Assembly: GCA_016287095.1 (NCBI GenBank)
Contig: JAEEVK010000003.1
Coordinates: 21,965-85,964 of the forward strand
Direction: 5' to 3'
From: Lachnospiraceae bacterium
GTDB taxonomy: Bacteria > Bacillota > Clostridia > Lachnospirales > Lachnospiraceae
DNA: 64,000 bases
The notes beneath the pieces were generated by a model. The model worked only from the letters and a program-made list of their open reading frames with translations, had not been told where the DNA came from and did not search any database. Positions 61,343-64,000 of the stretch are shown here, one piece after another; position 1 is the first letter of the stretch, and the number at the start of each line of letters is the position of its first letter. The position numbers and the translations under genes are program-made.

Positions 61343-63811
61343 ATGGAAGAAAACAACAATTCTAATGAGACAATCGAAGACGGTTTTGAAATCATTGCTG
61401 CTTCTGAAGAGGAAGAGGAAAATGATATGCCCGCCGATAACCAGGTTTATTCCGGTTACAAGCGTCAGCGTGATATGGCCGAGAGAGTAGCGGCTGCGCA
61501 GGAGGCCGTAAAAAAGGATAAATTTGCTTCCGCTCCCGAGAGGGAAAAGGTAGAGGTTACGGAGGAGCAGACCCGTTCTCCTGAAGAAATATTTAACGAA
61601 AGTTATGCTATCTTAGGGGAGATAGGCTCAGGCGAGGGTACTGCCTATAAGGCACTTGACCGCAGGAGCTCCCGCCAGGTTGTAATAAAAAAGGTTCATA
61701 TGCAGATACAGAACCTTCGGGAAATGAAGCCTTTGGTGGAGAAAATGAAGAGCATGGACCATCCGTCTCTTCCTAAGGTGATTGATTATGTAATGTATAA
61801 CGGCTATGTTTATTCCGTTATGGAGTATATTGAGGGCCGGTCTTTGTTTAAGTCCATGGAGGAGGGTACCAGATACCCTGAAAAACAGGTGAAGGAGTGG
61901 GCTATCCAGATAGCAAGTGCTCTGAAATACCTGCATCATGCGTCTCCCAGGATCATCCATGGCGATATTAAGCCTTCAAATATCATACTTGCATCAAATA
62001 ACAGAGTGTTCCTTATCGATTTCAATATCGGTATCCAGGAGGAGGCCGGAGCTCATTCGATAGGATATTCCGACGGATATGCTCCTCCCGAGCAGTATGA
62101 TTTTATTTCCGCAAATCAGTATTCGGCAACAGGCAGATATGATGACAGATATGCAAAGACTATCGTGACTAACCCTGACAGTGTATATACATGTCAGTCC
62201 GGATATACCTATGATGCTTCTTCTAGGGCTTATGCCGTTATAGATGAAAGGTCCGATATTTATTCCTTTGGTGCCACCTTCTATTATGCCATGACAGGCA
62301 TGATGCCGGGTTCATCCATGGATAAGGTTACTCCGATTTCTGATACCGGAGTTCATATAAGTCACAAATTTAAGAAAATCATAAACCGTTGTATGGAGCG
62401 TTCATCCAAAAAGCGTTACCAGTCAGCGGGTGCTCTTCTGGATGCTTTAAAACAAAAGATAATTACCCTGCCTATGGTAGGGGCAGCAGCGGGAGTTCTG
62501 GTTTTGGTGGTCGGCGGCATCGTGCTGGGATCGTTACTGAAGGATAAGAAAAAGCCGAAACCGCAGATGCTTCCACCCGGAGCTGAATCCGTGGATGCCG
62601 GAGGCATGCCGGCACCGGTACTGGTTTCTGCTTCGGATGAGGTTATTTCTACTGATGTATTAGAAATAACAACAGAGCCTGTAGTTACTGAGGTGGCTGA
62701 TGTTACAGATGTTCCGGTAACACCTGAACCTACGGAAGAGATCACTCCTGACCTTACGGAAGAGGTAACACCTGAACCGACAGAAGAGGTTACGCCTGAG
62801 CCTACAGAAGAAGTTACTCCCGAGCCTACAGAGGATGTTACTCCTGAACCGACAGAAGAGGTTACACCGGCTCCTACAGCAACAGCGACGCCTGCACCTA
62901 CAGCAGGAGCAACACCTACACCTGCAGCTACAGCCACACCGATGCCTACATCGACACCTACACCTGTGCCTACATCGACACCTGTACCTACAGCAACTCC
63001 TGTTCCTACAGTAAAGGTTGATCCTTGGCAGGTATATAAGACTGCTAAGATTTATAAAGAGGGCGAGATCACCTTCGTTATGAGAAACGGTACCAAGACA
63101 ACAAAGAAGGTTTCCAATCTTGTGGATATGGATGCAAGCAAGGCTGTCTATGTTTACTTCGGAGGATATCCTACAACTCTTGTAACCGATAAGAATGTTA
63201 TTTCAGCATTGTCAAATGTATCCTTTAATTCAAGCGGAGTAGGAAAGCTGGATGGAGTAGAGTTTACAAAGGTTGAGTATAAAAACGGCAACGGAAGCAC
63301 AGAGACCATCTACTTCCTGAACGAGTCACTTAAGTGGAGAGTTCTGGGAGAAGAAGACGGTGTCCTGACTCTCATCTCTGAAGATATCATTGATTATGAG
63401 GCATTAAAGAAGTCAGGAACCAGCAGCTGGTCTAACAGCAAGTTGGCAGACTGGCTAAAGAAGGATATGGTTTCAACACTTCTTTCCGATAAAGAAAAGA
63501 AACTGTTATCCGGTGATCCGGATGTACTTAAGAAGTCAGACTGGAGCAATGCAAAACTGACAGGCGGAGCCCAGTTGACAGATTATGCTAAGATGAGATG
63601 TAATTACGGCAGCAAGTCATATACCGATAAGGCTTCAAGCGGATGGTGGATAAGAAACGATAACGCCTCCGATATGTCAAAATGTCCTTATATTTCAAAT
63701 GATGTAGTACTGTATACCGGTGCTGCAGAATCTGAGAAAAAGGGTGTAAGGCCTGTGATCAGGATCAAGGTTACACAATCTGCTTTTGACTGGATGAACA
63801 ATAATAAATAA
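61343..63811 (+). CDS. Membrane Ser/Thr protein kinase with Thr-Pro stalk and DUF6273-like outer domain
   Basis: The N-terminal 80 residues are acidic and disordered. The kinase domain lies at about 86-370. It has the P-loop EIGSGEGTAYKAL, catalytic loop HGDIKPSNIIL (HGD for HRD) and DFNIG where DFG is usual. An extra 50 residues stand between APPEQYD and DERSDIYSFG. A membrane segment (about 375-398) is followed by a Thr-Pro stalk (about 435-557) and an outer domain (about 560-822). This domain holds WRVLGEEDGVLTL, WLKKDM, YAKMRCNYG, SGWWIRND and GVRPVIRI, matching the repeats of the 47732 protein. PASTA domains are absent. I start at MEENNNSNET with AAGG upstream. It may sense wall or surface ligands. 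Confidence 0.9.
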   Translation: MEENNNSNETIEDGFEIIAASEEEEENDMPADNQVYSGYKRQRDMAERVAAAQEAVKKDKFASAPEREKVEVTEEQTRSPEEIFNESYAILGEIGSGEGTAYKALDRRSSRQVVIKKVHMQIQNLREMKPLVEKMKSMDHPSLPKVIDYVMYNGYVYSVMEYIEGRSLFKSMEEGTRYPEKQVKEWAIQIASALKYLHHASPRIIHGDIKPSNIILASNNRVFLIDFNIGIQEEAGAHSIGYSDGYAPPEQYDFISANQYSATGRYDDRYAKTIVTNPDSVYTCQSGYTYDASSRAYAVIDERSDIYSFGATFYYAMTGMMPGSSMDKVTPISDTGVHISHKFKKIINRCMERSSKKRYQSAGALLDALKQKIITLPMVGAAAGVLVLVVGGIVLGSLLKDKKKPKPQMLPPGAESVDAGGMPAPVLVSASDEVISTDVLEITTEPVVTEVADVTDVPVTPEPTEEITPDLTEEVTPEPTEEVTPEPTEEVTPEPTEDVTPEPTEEVTPAPTATATPAPTAGATPTPAATATPMPTSTPTPVPTSTPVPTATPVPTVKVDPWQVYKTAKIYKEGEITFVMRNGTKTTKKVSNLVDMDASKAVYVYFGGYPTTLVTDKNVISALSNVSFNSSGVGKLDGVEFTKVEYKNGNGSTETIYFLNESLKWRVLGEEDGVLTLISEDIIDYEALKKSGTSSWSNSKLADWLKKDMVSTLLSDKEKKLLSGDPDVLKKSDWSNAKLTGGAQLTDYAKMRCNYGSKSYTDKASSGWWIRNDNASDMSKCPYISNDVVLYTGAAESEKKGVRPVIRIKVTQSAFDWMNNNK

Positions 63812-63821
63812 GCATAATAAT

Positions 63822-63852
63822 AGGACGGTTCGAAAGAACCGTCCTGTTTTTG
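63822..63852. terminator. Terminator after the kinase gene
   Basis: AGGACGGTTC pairs perfectly with GAACCGTCCT over a GAAA tetraloop, followed by GTTTTTG. The next gene converges on it. Confidence 0.92.
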
Positions 63853-63859
63853 TGCTTTA

Positions 63860-64000
63860 TCAAGCACTGATGCTGTCTAGTACTTTGTCATACTTTTCTT
63901 CAAAATCTGAATGTAATTTCTTGTATTCTTCACTGTTGGCTTTGATATCCTTTGTGTAGGCATGCATATCAAAGATTTCTCCCGCACTGTGACGCTCGAT
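63860..64000 (-). CDS. 3' end of a minus-strand gene, cut by the window edge
   Basis: The last 46 codons read IERHSAGEIFDMHAYTKDIK onward to KVLDSISA and a TGA at 63862-63860. The composition is helical and charged. The product is not recognisable from this fragment. It converges on the kinase gene's terminator. Confidence 0.6.
   Translation of the reverse strand: MERHSAGEIFDMHAYTKDIKANSEEYKKLHSDFEEKYDKVLDSISA

Noticed and set aside
62416-62937. Minus-strand ORF of 173 aa opposite the kinase stalk
   Set aside because: Same artefact of Thr-Pro repeat DNA; no RBS.
1-64000. Prophage, IS element or CRISPR array
   Set aside because: No transposase, integrase, phage genes or regularly spaced repeats were seen on either strand.

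Overview
The window looks like a chromosomal segment of an anaerobic, plant-fibre-degrading Firmicute of the Lachnospiraceae, most like Butyrivibrio or Pseudobutyrivibrio. I base this on moderate-to-low GC, AGGAGG-type ribosome binding sites, a set of cytoplasmic xylan and cellodextrin hydrolases without signal peptides, many secreted Big_2, Thr-Pro-rich and dockerin proteins, and anaerobic enzymes such as an NrdG-like activase. This is inferred from gene content only. No prophage, transposase, CRISPR array or rRNA is visible.

Layout. 0-3.7 kb: dTDP-sugar synthesis (rfbA), a DegV lipid-binding protein and a SUV3-like helicase. 3.9-10.6 kb: a saccharolytic block with a GH9 cellodextrinase-like enzyme, a cyclase-family hydrolase, a GH67 alpha-glucuronidase and a convergent GH120 beta-xylosidase; a GH8 exo-oligoxylanase sits apart at 27.8 kb. 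Together they could take imported aldouronic acids and xylo-oligosaccharides to xylose and glucuronic acid in the cytoplasm; no transporter is in the window. 10.8-18.9 kb: a MIF-like tautomerase coupled to a nuclease-helicase fusion, a GH18-like wall protein, MscS, a long structured inverted repeat, asnS and a Nudix gene. 19-31.9 kb: a YjfB-like protein, tRNA-Lys, a large hybrid histidine kinase, housekeeping and stress genes, a LytTR regulator with a membrane partner, AIM24, tadA, NrdG-like and Veg.

32-42 kb: a sigma-28-like promoter before an unknown protein, a secreted Big_2 protein, nadE, then an operon joining a CHASE2 adenylate/guanylate cyclase, a TIM-barrel isomerase, a GAF-HD-GYP phosphodiesterase and a FecR-domain surface protein. 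This reads as an envelope-sensing second-messenger module. 41.5-64 kb: a surface-protein-rich region with a Big_2 protein behind a possible structured leader, a 1468-residue repeat protein with a dockerin, a triple DUF6273-like protein with a dockerin, carB, a Big_2/L,D-transpeptidase, a secreted asparaginase, an RHS-like protein, a CMP-kinase-like protein, a beta-helix protein, and a membrane Ser/Thr kinase whose outer domain resembles the DUF6273-like repeats.

The most unusual signals are the roughly 320 bp long-armed inverted repeat before asnS, the 21 bp-period direct repeat between the LytTR and GH8 promoters, the CHASE2/HD-GYP/FecR operon, the two dockerin proteins with no cohesin in view, and the kinase sharing its sensor-like domain with a secreted dockerin protein. 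All start sites were chosen by eye from ribosome binding sites; no database search was run.
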